The position numbers were made by a program, and so were the translations under genes. From Leptospiraceae bacterium (GTDB taxonomy: Bacteria; Spirochaetota; Leptospiria; Leptospirales; Leptonemataceae), in the NCBI GenBank assembly GCA_026005135.1, contig BPKM01000002.1, forward strand, positions 434,001-498,000: a DNA stretch of 64,000 nt, written 5' to 3'. Numbering within the stretch: the first letter of the stretch is position 1; every line of letters begins with the position of its first letter. Positions 1-7,925 of the stretch are shown here, piece after piece. The notes below the pieces were generated by a model, which saw only the letters and a list, made by a program, of their open reading frames with translations, was not told the origin of the DNA and ran no database searches.

Positions 1-1000
1 CACCACAATCTAAAACTTTATTTGTTATAATTTTTATATAGTCATTTAAAATTTTTGTAAACTCTTCTGTTTTAACATTCATAGATAAAAAAGTAGAATT
101 TCGTATATCAATAAAAGCAATAATTCCTTCTGTTATTGAACCTTTTAATATATCTTTATCATTACCATTATGATTATCGCTTTCTTTACTTATAAGAACT
201 TTTTGATCTGCTAAATCTTTACTAATTTTTAAAATATTTTGAACAATTTGGGGAGAAAAAAATTTTTTTAATATATCTCTTTCTAATTCAATCTGTTGTT
301 TTAATTGCATTAATTCCGTTATATCCGAAGCAGAAAAAATATAACCATTATGTTCTCCATATAAATAAAGCTCATTAATACTACAATTAACATAGCGATT
401 TTTATTATTAAAACTACATAAATAAGGAAAATAATCTTTATGTTGTAAATTATCCTGTTCAAAACTCATAATACTAAAAATATTTTTTCCAATTAACTCT
501 TCTTTTTTAGCAGAAAATCTTTCCAAAAAAATTTCATTTACTTCTTTTATATTATAATCTTTATCTGTAATAATAATATAATTATTAGATGCATTAAGAA
601 TCGTTTGTAAATAATCCTTAGAATAAGAAACATTTAAAAATTGTTTTAGATTATTATAAAAAATTAAATTTACTATTAATACAAACAAAGATCCACCAAA
701 ATAAACAAAATTAATAACTTGTTCATGATGTAATACAATCCATAATTTTTGTTCTTTGTTCAAAAAAAATAAAAAATCCCAATCCGGGTTTAATATATAC
801 AACTGAATACTATAACCAATTATAAAAAAACTAATAAGAAATATAACAAAATATAAAGTATATATAACATATAAAATATTTTTTTCTCTACTAATCTTAT
901 AAATTCTCTGAATGATTTTTATTTGAAGATAACTTATATAAACTCCAGACAATAAAAACAAAATACCAATAATTACCAATAATATATCAAAATAATGCAT
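1..1000 (-). CDS. membrane PAS-domain class III nucleotide cyclase, C-terminus cut by the window edge
   Basis: Reading leftward from ATG at 998-1000, the frame stays open to the window edge (333 codons). The N-terminal third has three or four hydrophobic segments (about residues 5-24, 42-68 and 95-112). A PAS-like domain follows (about 130-225, with ASNNYIIITDKDYNIKEVNE), then a short coiled linker and the start of a class III adenylyl/guanylyl cyclase catalytic domain at FIDIRNSTFLS. The Asp of FIDIR is the expected first metal ligand. Such sensors make cAMP or cGMP at the inner face of the membrane. The second metal site and the purine-specificity residues lie outside the window, so cyclic nucleotide preference cannot be read. 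The architecture is common in Leptospira-type spirochaetes. Family confidence is good; the ligand is unknown. Confidence 0.8.
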   Translation of the reverse strand, partial: MHYFDILLVIIGILFLLSGVYISYLQIKIIQRIYKISREKNILYVIYTLYFVIFLISFFIIGYSIQLYILNPDWDFLFFLNKEQKLWIVLHHEQVINFVYFGGSLFVLIVNLIFYNNLKQFLNVSYSKDYLQTILNASNNYIIITDKDYNIKEVNEIFLERFSAKKEELIGKNIFSIMSFEQDNLQHKDYFPYLCSFNNKNRYVNCSINELYLYGEHNGYIFSASDITELMQLKQQIELERDILKKFFSPQIVQNILKISKDLADQKVLISKESDNHNGNDKDILKGSITEGIIAFIDIRNSTFLSMNVKTEEFTKILNDYIKIITNKVLDCG

Positions 1001-1261
1001 AGTATCTCTTCCTTACTAATCATTACATTTAACATTAATCTATATTCACTAAATAAGCACTTTTTATATTTTTTCTTTTTCTTACTATATTTTATTATAA
1101 TATAATACGTAAAAAATAGCGATTTATTAAAAAAAAATGGATAATCTTAATATTTAATAAGCTAATATATATATACTCTCTTTATAATTTAACTTCAAAT
1201 TATTTGATATTATACAAATTAATATATCAATTATAAATACAAAACAAAATATTTTTTTTAA

Positions 1262-1290
1262 TTGACAAAATAAAATAAAAAAATATGTGG
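1262..1290 (+). promoter_or_regulatory. probable promoter for the 1312-3409 gene group
   Basis: TTGACA at 1262-1267 is a perfect -35 element. A weaker -10 (TATGTG) follows 16 nt later, just ahead of an AAGGGGG ribosome-binding-like stretch and the ATG at 1312. The rest of the 1001-1311 gap is plain AT-rich sequence between divergent genes, with no other feature seen. Confidence 0.4.
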
Positions 1291-1311
1291 ATCAAAGTAT
1301 AAGGGGGATAA

Positions 1312-1434
1312 ATGGATAAACATAAAAAATTATTTTTATTATTTATTATAGCAGGTAGTGGGGGAATTCTGATATTACTTTTTCTATTAAAAGATATTCC
1401 CATAGTGCGGGGGGGGTGCAATTTCCCGAAATAA
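1312..1434 (+). CDS. short membrane-anchored ORF ending just after a G8 tract (possible contingency ORF or remnant)
   Basis: ATG at 1312 is preceded by a strong purine stretch (AAGGGGGATAA). The 40-residue product has one hydrophobic segment (about residues 7-26) and then IPIVRGG, where eight consecutive G residues (1409-1416) encode the Gly run before an early stop. With one G fewer the frame reads about 14 codons further to a stop. That same frame, past the stop, reads a protein-like stretch VDPVHPNKDGFSRVSDYL up to about 1551, overlapping the next start. I therefore think this is either a phase-variable ORF or the decayed end of a longer gene. No family is recognised. Confidence 0.35.
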   Translation: MDKHKKLFLLFIIAGSGGILILLFLLKDIPIVRGGCNFPK

Positions 1435-1545
1435 AAAAGCCTTTTCTAAAAGAGAATAATATAAAGTCGACCCTGTTCATCCCAATAAAGATGGATTTTC
1501 TCGCGTAAGTGATTACTTAGCCCCAGAATTAAGGAGGTACTGGTT

Positions 1546-1995
1546 ATGGTGGTAAAACGAATTATGATTATAATAATATTATTTCTGTTTATAAATATGC
1601 AGGGAAAACAATGTATAGAAAAAGGAGAAAAAGAACTAAAATGGAATCATTTAATCTATACAATATGGGAATCTTCAAAATCTAAAATATATAAAGTATA
1701 TAATAGATATTATGCACCGAATATTATAGTCATAATAGAAAATATGACAGGTTCATCTCAAATTATTCAATTTGATAATGAAGATTATCTTTGTAATTCA
1801 TTTGCTTCAAGTTATACACTATTACCTGGCAAAAAAATTGTAATACATGGTTTATATAGTATTATAGATAGTTTTTTTGTAACAGGTTATGGTTGCTATA
1901 ATTTAGAAAAAATATATCCTTATTTAGGACAACCAGATAAAAAAGGTTTAGTTCGCTGTACTATATCTACTGAATTTACCTGTATGGCAGAATAG
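1546..1995 (+). CDS. small secreted protein, copy 1 of a tandem pair
   Basis: A 149-residue protein of unknown function. The start is fixed by AAGGAGG upstream of ATG 1546. An N-terminal signal peptide (hydrophobic run about residues 7-17) ends near NMQGKQC. The Cys context GKQC is not a good lipobox, so a secreted periplasmic or surface protein is likelier than a lipoprotein. Five Cys residues in the mature part suggest disulfides. The C-terminal segment from GYGCYNLEKIYPYLGQ to the end is identical to that of the copy at 2500, while the middle is strongly divergent. It is followed 9 nt later by a lipoprotein gene, and the two genes are duplicated together. Confidence 0.75.
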   Translation: MVVKRIMIIIILFLFINMQGKQCIEKGEKELKWNHLIYTIWESSKSKIYKVYNRYYAPNIIVIIENMTGSSQIIQFDNEDYLCNSFASSYTLLPGKKIVIHGLYSIIDSFFVTGYGCYNLEKIYPYLGQPDKKGLVRCTISTEFTCMAE

Positions 1996-2004
1996 GAGGA
2001 ATTT

Positions 2005-2466
2005 ATGCATCGAAACTTTTTTATAATATTTATTATCATATTATTGTTATCCTGTAAAATAGAAATTATTGAACCTTCTTCAGAAAGAGAAAATTTAAGT
2101 CCAATAGATTTATATTTAATATTGGATATGTTGCTTAATCCTATTCCCCCAGAGCCAAATGTAGATGGAATAGGCTATAAAATTATTAATAATAGTGGAA
2201 GCGATCAAATAATTTCTTATTATATTACAATAGATAATGAACCAGCGTGCTCATTAAAGATTATTAATAGAAAAACTAATATTAAACAAAATGAAACTAC
2301 TAATTTAACATTTATTACCTTTTTTCATAATGCCATAAAAGAATTCTATATTGGAATAGAAAGTTTAAGTCTATGCAGTAATCCAATGACATTTAATCCT
2401 GATCGAGCTAGTAAATATGATTGCGAAATAACAACAAGTGCAATCAATTGTGTAAAGATGGATTAG
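2005..2466 (+). CDS. small lipoprotein, copy 1 of a tandem pair
   Basis: A 153-residue predicted lipoprotein. The signal peptide ends in the lipobox LLLSC (Cys about residue 17), followed by KIEIIEPS. GAGGAA just before the ATG supports the start. It is co-directional with the gene at 1546 and homologous to the lipoprotein at 2957. The shared blocks are IEIIEP, DMLLNPIPP, FHNAIKEFYIG and the C-terminal YDCEITTSAINCVKMD. The residues between these blocks differ considerably. No known family is recognised; a surface- or periplasm-anchored protein working with its secreted neighbour is an inference from the conserved pairing. Confidence 0.75.
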   Translation: MHRNFFIIFIIILLLSCKIEIIEPSSERENLSPIDLYLILDMLLNPIPPEPNVDGIGYKIINNSGSDQIISYYITIDNEPACSLKIINRKTNIKQNETTNLTFITFFHNAIKEFYIGIESLSLCSNPMTFNPDRASKYDCEITTSAINCVKMD

Positions 2467-2499
2467 GGATTTAATACCAGAATTAAGGAGGTACTGGTT

Positions 2500-2946
2500 A
2501 TGGTGGTAAAACGAATTATGATTATAATAATATTATTTCTGTTTATAAATATGCAGGGAGAACAATGTATAGAAAAAGAAGAAAAGCCTTCTAAAAGGGA
2601 AAACGATACTTATATGTGGGCATGGAGAGAAGGATTTAATAATACAAAAAAAAGTATTTTATATGATTACTCTATAAGAATATTAATTATTATAAAAAAT
2701 CAAACAGGTATGAATCAAATTATAAAAAGATATTATAAAGATTCAGATTGTTTAACATTAAGTTCAACTTATTCATTATCATCTGGTAATACAATTGCTA
2801 TCTTAGGTTTAGCTAATGAAAGTTTTTCTATTTCAGGTTATGGTTGCTATAATTTAGAAAAAATATATCCTTATTTAGGACAACCAGATAAAAAAGGTTT
2901 AGTTCGCTGTACTATATCTACTGAATTTACCTGTATGGCAGAATAG
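2500..2946 (+). CDS. small secreted protein, copy 2 of a tandem pair
   Basis: A 148-residue paralogue of the protein at 1546. The upstream region (AATTAAGGAGGTACTGGTT), the signal peptide and the last roughly 36 residues are essentially identical, but the central 70-80 residues are different apart from scattered positions. Cys residues near the ends are retained. The distance between the two start codons is 954 bp, the length of the duplicated two-gene unit. The function is unknown. The pattern of frozen ends and a variable core is the most informative thing about it. Confidence 0.75.
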   Translation: MVVKRIMIIIILFLFINMQGEQCIEKEEKPSKRENDTYMWAWREGFNNTKKSILYDYSIRILIIIKNQTGMNQIIKRYYKDSDCLTLSSTYSLSSGNTIAILGLANESFSISGYGCYNLEKIYPYLGQPDKKGLVRCTISTEFTCMAE

Positions 2947-2956
2947 GAGTTAAAGT

Positions 2957-3409
2957 ATGAAACAAAAATATTTAATATTTATTATATTAATACTTGTATC
3001 ATGTCGTATAGAAATTATAGAACCTAAAAAAGATCAAGGTATGAGTCCTATTGGATGGTATTATTTATTAGATATGTTATTAAACCCCATTCCACCATTT
3101 TCCAATACAGATTTAATTAAATTCAATGTGACAAATAATAGTGGTAGCAATCAAACCTTATTTAGATATATTAAGATAGAAAATGAACCAACTTGTACTT
3201 TAAAAATTATTAATTATCAGGATAATATAGAACCTATGGAAAATATAGTAAGATATATTTCAACATTTCATAATGCCATAAAAGAATTCTATATTGGGGT
3301 AGAAAGTTTAAGTCTATGTAGCAATCCAATGACAGTTGACTCTGATCAATATAGTGAATATGATTGCGAAATAACAACAAGTGCTATCAATTGTGTAAAG
3401 ATGGATTAG
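2957..3409 (+). CDS. small lipoprotein, copy 2 of a tandem pair
   Basis: A 150-residue paralogue of the lipoprotein at 2005, with lipobox LVSC and the same IEIIEP, LLDMLLNPIPP and C-terminal YDCEITTSAINCVKMD blocks. It closes the second copy of the two-gene unit. The sequence after its stop (AATACCAGAAATAAGGAAG, then ATGACAAAAG) again resembles the upstream region of the secreted-protein gene. A third copy therefore begins here but is lost within a few codons. Confidence 0.75.
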   Translation: MKQKYLIFIILILVSCRIEIIEPKKDQGMSPIGWYYLLDMLLNPIPPFSNTDLIKFNVTNNSGSNQTLFRYIKIENEPTCTLKIINYQDNIEPMENIVRYISTFHNAIKEFYIGVESLSLCSNPMTVDSDQYSEYDCEITTSAINCVKMD

Positions 3410-3498
3410 GGATTTAATACCAGAAATAAGGAAGTATTGCTAATAATGACAAAAGAAATCATATATTCAACAAAAAATTGTTATTTAGTACATAAGAG

Positions 3499-4353
3499 TT
3501 AAAAATTATACTGGTTTTCGTAAGAGGGTTCTAATTGAATCATACGTTGTTTTTTTATGGCTTTTAAAAATTCTCGCCAGAATTGATCTTTAATCTGTCT
3601 TTGTTCTTTTGGTTCGCAAAGAAATCGAAGGGATATTATAATACTTCCTTTATTATATTCTATAAAGGTTTTAGGATTAAGTTTCTGAAATTGTATAGCA
3701 TATTTTTCGTAAGAAATCTGAATCTTTTTATCTTTTTCTGTGATTGGATTTAATATTTTATTTATAATCTTTAAACATAATTCTTCTGCTTTTTCCCAAT
3801 TGCTCTGAATTGTTAAAGGAATTTTTATTTCTAACCAGTTAAATGCAAATTCTTTACTAAAATTCGATACTGGATATAAAAAAATATAAGAATTGGGTAT
3901 TGTAATGACTCTTCCAGAACTCTGCCCACCTAAATTTAAAGGATAGAGTTGAAGCATTGTAAAATCCAGTAAACGTATATCCAGAATATCTCCATAATAA
4001 TCATTAATTTTTATCCTATCGCCAATCTTAAATGGTCTTCGTATGACTAAATAAAAAAAACCATAAAGATTCAATAAAACTTCTTTAAAAACAATTAATA
4101 TACCTGCACCAAAAATACTTAATACAGTAACCAATTCCTTTAATGCAGGTAAAAATGTTGGTAGAATAAAAAATAAAACAAAAAATAAGAAAAAATAGTT
4201 AATATAAATTTTATAAAGCCTGAATTGTTTTACTTCTGTAATTCGTTTTTTTAAGTATTGAATAATAAAATTTCGAATTAAGAATAATATAAAAATAAAT
4301 AATATTAGATAAATAAAGTTCAATAAATAAGAATTAATTTTAAAATTAAACAT
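3499..4353 (-). CDS. MscS-family mechanosensitive ion channel
   Basis: A small-conductance mechanosensitive channel of the inner membrane that releases solutes on osmotic downshift. Three membrane helices are visible (about residues 12-32, 51-70 and 75-104). The pore-lining third helix carries the small-residue pattern FGAGILIVFKEVLLNLYG. It runs into the beta domain RRPFKIGDRIKIND, with the family signature IPNSYIF at about 152-158. At 284 residues it has the length of a minimal MscS. The C-terminal domain is present. The start ATG at 4351-4353 places only a short N-terminus before TM1, as usual. It is followed by the glycosyltransferase gene on the same strand but with a gap of its own. A second, broken MscS-like fragment lies at 16463-16831. 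Confidence 0.9.
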   Translation of the reverse strand: MFNFKINSYLLNFIYLILFIFILFLIRNFIIQYLKKRITEVKQFRLYKIYINYFFLFFVLFFILPTFLPALKELVTVLSIFGAGILIVFKEVLLNLYGFFYLVIRRPFKIGDRIKINDYYGDILDIRLLDFTMLQLYPLNLGGQSSGRVITIPNSYIFLYPVSNFSKEFAFNWLEIKIPLTIQSNWEKAEELCLKIINKILNPITEKDKKIQISYEKYAIQFQKLNPKTFIEYNKGSIIISLRFLCEPKEQRQIKDQFWREFLKAIKKQRMIQLEPSYENQYNF

Positions 4354-4393
4354 AATAAATAATTTTTTTGCTTTATCGTATTTATCAATCGTT

Positions 4394-5741
4394 TTATAAT
4401 TTATTTTTTAAAATCGTTTTTATAATAATATAACCTGCTAAAAATGATCCTTTAATAGTTCCACTAACCTTACTTTTGCCAGATATTCTTTTATTATACT
4501 TTACAGGAATTTCTTTTATTTTAAGGTGGTGTTTAATTGCTTTAATTTGCATTTCTATTGTCCACCCAAAGTTTTTATCCTGCATATTCAACTCTAATAA
4601 TTTCTTCCAACTAATAGCTCTCATTGGACCTAAATCTTTATATTTGTATTTCCAGAACAAATATATTAATAATGTTGCAAGCCAGTTTCCAAATTTTTGA
4701 TGTAATAAAAGATTTTTAGATTGAGAGCGATCTCCTAAAACAAAATCATATTCTTTTCTAAGGATGGGTAAAATAATTTTATTTATTTCTTCTGGATCAT
4801 CAGAACCATCTCCATCCATAAACAAAATAATATCATCTTTATTGATAGCAAACTTTCGCTTTTTTAATTCTTCAATTCCTGTTAATAAGGCAGAACCATA
4901 TCCTCGTATTTTACATTGAAGAACTGTTGCTCCCAGATTTTTAGCCACTTCTTTTGAACCATCTGTACTACCATTATCAATACAAATTACTTCCCTTACA
5001 AAAGGATTTTGTTTTATTTTCGGAATAATCCATTTTAGATTTTCTTCTTCATTTAAGACAGGTATAAGAACATATACTTTTGCAATTTTTTCGTAAATAT
5101 AAGAATATTTCCTAAATTTTATCAAATCATTAATATCATCTAGATCGTCCATTGTTTCGAATACTTTATAATTGACTCCATAACTTTCAAATTTTTTAAT
5201 TTGCTCTTTAAAAACATCTTTTGTTGACCACTCTATATTTTCAAATAAACTATATAAATTCTTATGAAATCTTTTTATAAAATCATTAGAAAAACCAATC
5301 ATAGAATAACCTCCATCAGAAGAAGGTACAATACATGCTTCTTTCTTATCTCTTAATAAGCACTGATAATATTTTAGTACTTTATTATAATGATAATCTG
5401 GTATATCACTACCAGCTAAAAATAGATAATTTTTTTTAGGATAAAGATTACTGATTTCTAAGAAAGCATTTGTCATTTTTTCTCCTAAATCCTTACCTTT
5501 TTGTCTGATAAATTCTATAATTCGAAAAATGAATTTTAAAATAGGGTTTTTCTAATTCTTTTTGATAACTTTCTTCTTCTAAAAAAATTACTGTATTTTT
5601 ATATAAAAACTGTTTAATTTCGTAATATAATATACTTTTATAAATTTTTGTACTTAAGGAATTACCAATAGATTTTGCCAATCTTGTTTTTACTTTACCC
5701 TCTTCGGGATATTTACAAAAAAAGATCTGTATAAAACTCAT
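4394..5741 (-). pseudogene. DUF2064 (TIGR04282) - family 2 glycosyltransferase fusion, interrupted by one frameshift
   Basis: Two reading frames together make one known domain order. 5741 to 5493 encodes the N-terminal DUF2064 nucleotide-sugar-transferase-like fold (FCKYPEEGKVKTRLAKSIG, a typical start). 5476 to 4394 encodes its second half (LFLAGSDIPDY, SSDGGYSMIGF) followed from about residue 134 by a GT2 domain of the DPM1 type. GT2 motifs are IPVLNEEENLKWI, CIDNGSTDGS, RGYGSALLTGI and the DxD-like FMDGDGSDDPEE. Removing one A from the A5 run (T5 on the plus strand, 5498-5502) joins them as YQTKGKDLGEKMTNAF, exactly the conserved DUF2064 motif. The fused enzyme would transfer sugars to a lipid carrier. 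The start overlaps the stop of the upstream gene by 4 nt (ATGA). It is either an insertion error in the assembly or a recent lesion. Confidence 0.8.
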
Positions 5742-6631
5742 TTATTAAAAATATTAAAAAAGAAATCTTGCTCTTCTATTGTCAAGCCTCTATTGGGATA
5801 TGCTTGATCATAGAATAAAGCTGCAAGAATTTCAAAACGTTCATCATATGGTAATTGATTTTCTTCCCAGTAAATATTTCTTCGTTTTATAAGATAAGAA
5901 ACAGTATCATCTTCTGCAGAAAATTCTATATGAAGTTCATTTAATTTTCGAATTAACCAATTAAGATTCCAGGAAATATAATCACCAAGTACTTCTAAAT
6001 AAGCTAAGGTTGGCTCAAACTTCATTATTGTTTCGCATAAATAAAATGCTGTTTTATAATTTTCTGGATTATGCCTTGCTTCTTTTAATGCCATAGATAC
6101 TCTTTCGTGGAAATGAAATGTCTCTTGATAAGATTCTAAAATAATAGATGTATATTCTGGATGTTCATTTAAGATATTGACTACATCAAAAAAGCGATTT
6201 TTTTTCATACTTTCGTTAAGTATGGGATATCTTTCATCAAAAGGTGGATCAATCAAAGGAATATATAAATATCGTATTTCTGTAATAAAACGAGAATCTT
6301 TTGGAACATAATATTCAATCCATACTGGTTCAACATAATAATCAATTCGTTCTTCAAATGGTATACTGGGCTCAACTTCTAAGGATTTTAATTTTTTTAC
6401 ATCGTCAGTAACAACCTTTTTACCTTCGTATTTATAGCCAGCTTTTTGTATTCGTCTAATATCGCCTTTGGTTGCTAATTGTCTTTTTCTATGTAAAATG
6501 TCTTCTGCTTTTATAACTTCATCTTCAAATGGTTTTTTCTTTTTGGAAGATGACGATTTATCTTTTATTTCTTTTGATTCAAAACTTTCTGGTATTTCTA
6601 CATCTAATATATTTTTAGAATCTTCTTCCAT
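5738..6631 (-). CDS. conserved-looking hypothetical cytoplasmic protein, charged N-terminus
   Basis: A 297-residue protein that I do not recognise. The first 45 residues are low-complexity and charged (a Ser/Lys run SSSSKKKKPF). The rest is soluble and rich in aromatic and acidic residues, with no signal peptide or membrane segment. It includes a helical stretch around residues 140-220 that may be TPR-like (NILNEHPEYTSIIL, FYLCETIMKFEPTLAYLEVL). It sits 42 nt after the HEAT-repeat gene and overlaps the glycosyltransferase start by 4 nt. It is therefore translated from the same minus-strand transcript as the 7926-9938 TPR gene. Confidence 0.65.
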   Translation of the reverse strand: MEEDSKNILDVEIPESFESKEIKDKSSSSKKKKPFEDEVIKAEDILHRKRQLATKGDIRRIQKAGYKYEGKKVVTDDVKKLKSLEVEPSIPFEERIDYYVEPVWIEYYVPKDSRFITEIRYLYIPLIDPPFDERYPILNESMKKNRFFDVVNILNEHPEYTSIILESYQETFHFHERVSMALKEARHNPENYKTAFYLCETIMKFEPTLAYLEVLGDYISWNLNWLIRKLNELHIEFSAEDDTVSYLIKRRNIYWEENQLPYDERFEILAALFYDQAYPNRGLTIEEQDFFFNIFNK

Positions 6632-6673
6632 ATAAAATCAATTTAATCAATATTTATTTAATAACTATAATTT

Positions 6674-7924
6674 TTAGAATAATTGTATTTTATTTTTTCT
6701 TGCAAGAAGATTAAAAGTACTTTTTTCTAAATATTGGTTTAAAGTTGTAATAATTAAATATTTTTCTTTTTTTGTTATAAAAGGATTTTCTAATAAATCA
6801 ATCAACTGATTATAATTTTTAGTATTCGTCAAATAACAAATTGTATAAATTAATTCTAAATGTACTTCTGGATCTTTTTCGGTATTTATAAAAGAAATTA
6901 AACTTTCATTATAATTAAGGATTTGAAGTTTTTGTATTGCTTTTAATGCTAATAAACGTATTTCTTTATTTTCATGATTTAATAAAAAAACCAAAGAACG
7001 ATAAGAATCTCCTTTATCTAATTCCATTAAAGATAAAATTCCTTCTTTTATAATCTCCTCATCATCTTCAATCAGAAGTTGCTTAGAAATTGTATTTGCA
7101 AAATAAGTATTTTTCAATTCTCTTGCTGCTTTTATAGAAGCTAACCGTAATCTTTTATTTTTATGGTTTATTGTATTATTAACAAGATAAGCATAATTAT
7201 ACCATTTTTTTTCAGCGATTAATTCAATCATTGTTTCTAAAACTTCTTCGTCTTCTTCTTTATCAAAATTCCTTATTATATAATAAGATTCATTTTCATA
7301 GTTTGATAATGCTTTTATAGCATAAATACGAATCGTTTTATTTGAATGAAAAGTTAATTCTCTTATAAAAGGAATAAGACGTTTATCGTTATAATAAAAA
7401 CTGTTTTCGAGTCCATATAAAATTAAAAGTTCATTATTTGATTTTAAATATTCTATGATGATTGGCAAAACCACATCACTATTTAATTCGTTTAATGTTA
7501 AAATAGCCTCTTTTCGAATTTGATAATCTGGATGTTTTGTTAATTTGATTAAAGAAAAAATTAAGCGCTGCTCCTTCCAATTTTTTGCTAATTTTAAACA
7601 ATCTAATAAAACTTCTTTATTTTTTTTGTTATTTATATATTGATCTATATATAAATACCAATTTGGTAAAAAGGATTCTAAATCCTTATCTAAAAGGGAA
7701 AAAACTCTTAGAATGATTTTATGTTCAAAAGGATTATTACTTTCTAATAAATACTTTGCAGCTTTACGTAATAAAAAATACTGCTTTGTTTGATAACTTA
7801 ACCAGATAGCTTTTATTCTATCTTCGCCCTCTCTATCCATAAGTTTACTTAAATTTTCACTACTAATATCTATGGATAATAAGGAAGTAGTATATAAAAA
7901 TAATAACAATAGGATCTTTTTCAT
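6674..7924 (-). CDS. exported HEAT-repeat protein
   Basis: A 416-residue protein with a short signal peptide (hydrophobic run about residues 4-17). Repeated helical pairs of HEAT/PBS-lyase type follow, for example HPDYQIRKEAILTLNEL, HSNKTIRIYAIKALSNYE, HKNKRLRLASIKAARELK and HENKEIRLLALKAIQKL. These solenoids serve as protein-binding scaffolds, so this is probably a periplasmic scaffold. It starts 1 nt after the TPR gene stop, indicating translational coupling. Family assignment is secure; the partner is unknown. Confidence 0.8.
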   Translation of the reverse strand: MKKILLLLFLYTTSLLSIDISSENLSKLMDREGEDRIKAIWLSYQTKQYFLLRKAAKYLLESNNPFEHKIILRVFSLLDKDLESFLPNWYLYIDQYINNKKNKEVLLDCLKLAKNWKEQRLIFSLIKLTKHPDYQIRKEAILTLNELNSDVVLPIIIEYLKSNNELLILYGLENSFYYNDKRLIPFIRELTFHSNKTIRIYAIKALSNYENESYYIIRNFDKEEDEEVLETMIELIAEKKWYNYAYLVNNTINHKNKRLRLASIKAARELKNTYFANTISKQLLIEDDEEIIKEGILSLMELDKGDSYRSLVFLLNHENKEIRLLALKAIQKLQILNYNESLISFINTEKDPEVHLELIYTICYLTNTKNYNQLIDLLENPFITKKEKYLIITTLNQYLEKSTFNLLARKNKIQLF

Positions 7925-7925
7925 A

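Larger units (their letters stand above)
1516..3455 (+). repeat. tandem duplication of a two-gene unit, about 953 bp, with a third truncated start
   Basis: The unit starts at the CCAGAATTAAGGAGGTACTG motif (about 1520 and 2478), and a decayed third copy starts at about 3419. Nucleotide identity is very high at the unit borders, the 5' end of the secreted-protein gene and the 3' ends of both genes. It is low in the centre of each gene. Confidence 0.7.

Noticed and set aside
1227-1421. Minus-strand frame of 64 codons opposite the G8 tract
   Set aside because: No ribosome-binding site and no protein-like composition. The plus strand has the better-supported start at 1312 and the promoter.
4394-5741. 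Programmed +1 frameshift in the DUF2064-glycosyltransferase gene
   Set aside because: There is no slippery heptamer with a stimulatory structure. The same kind of one-base duplication occurs in several unrelated genes, so an error or lesion is the simpler reading.
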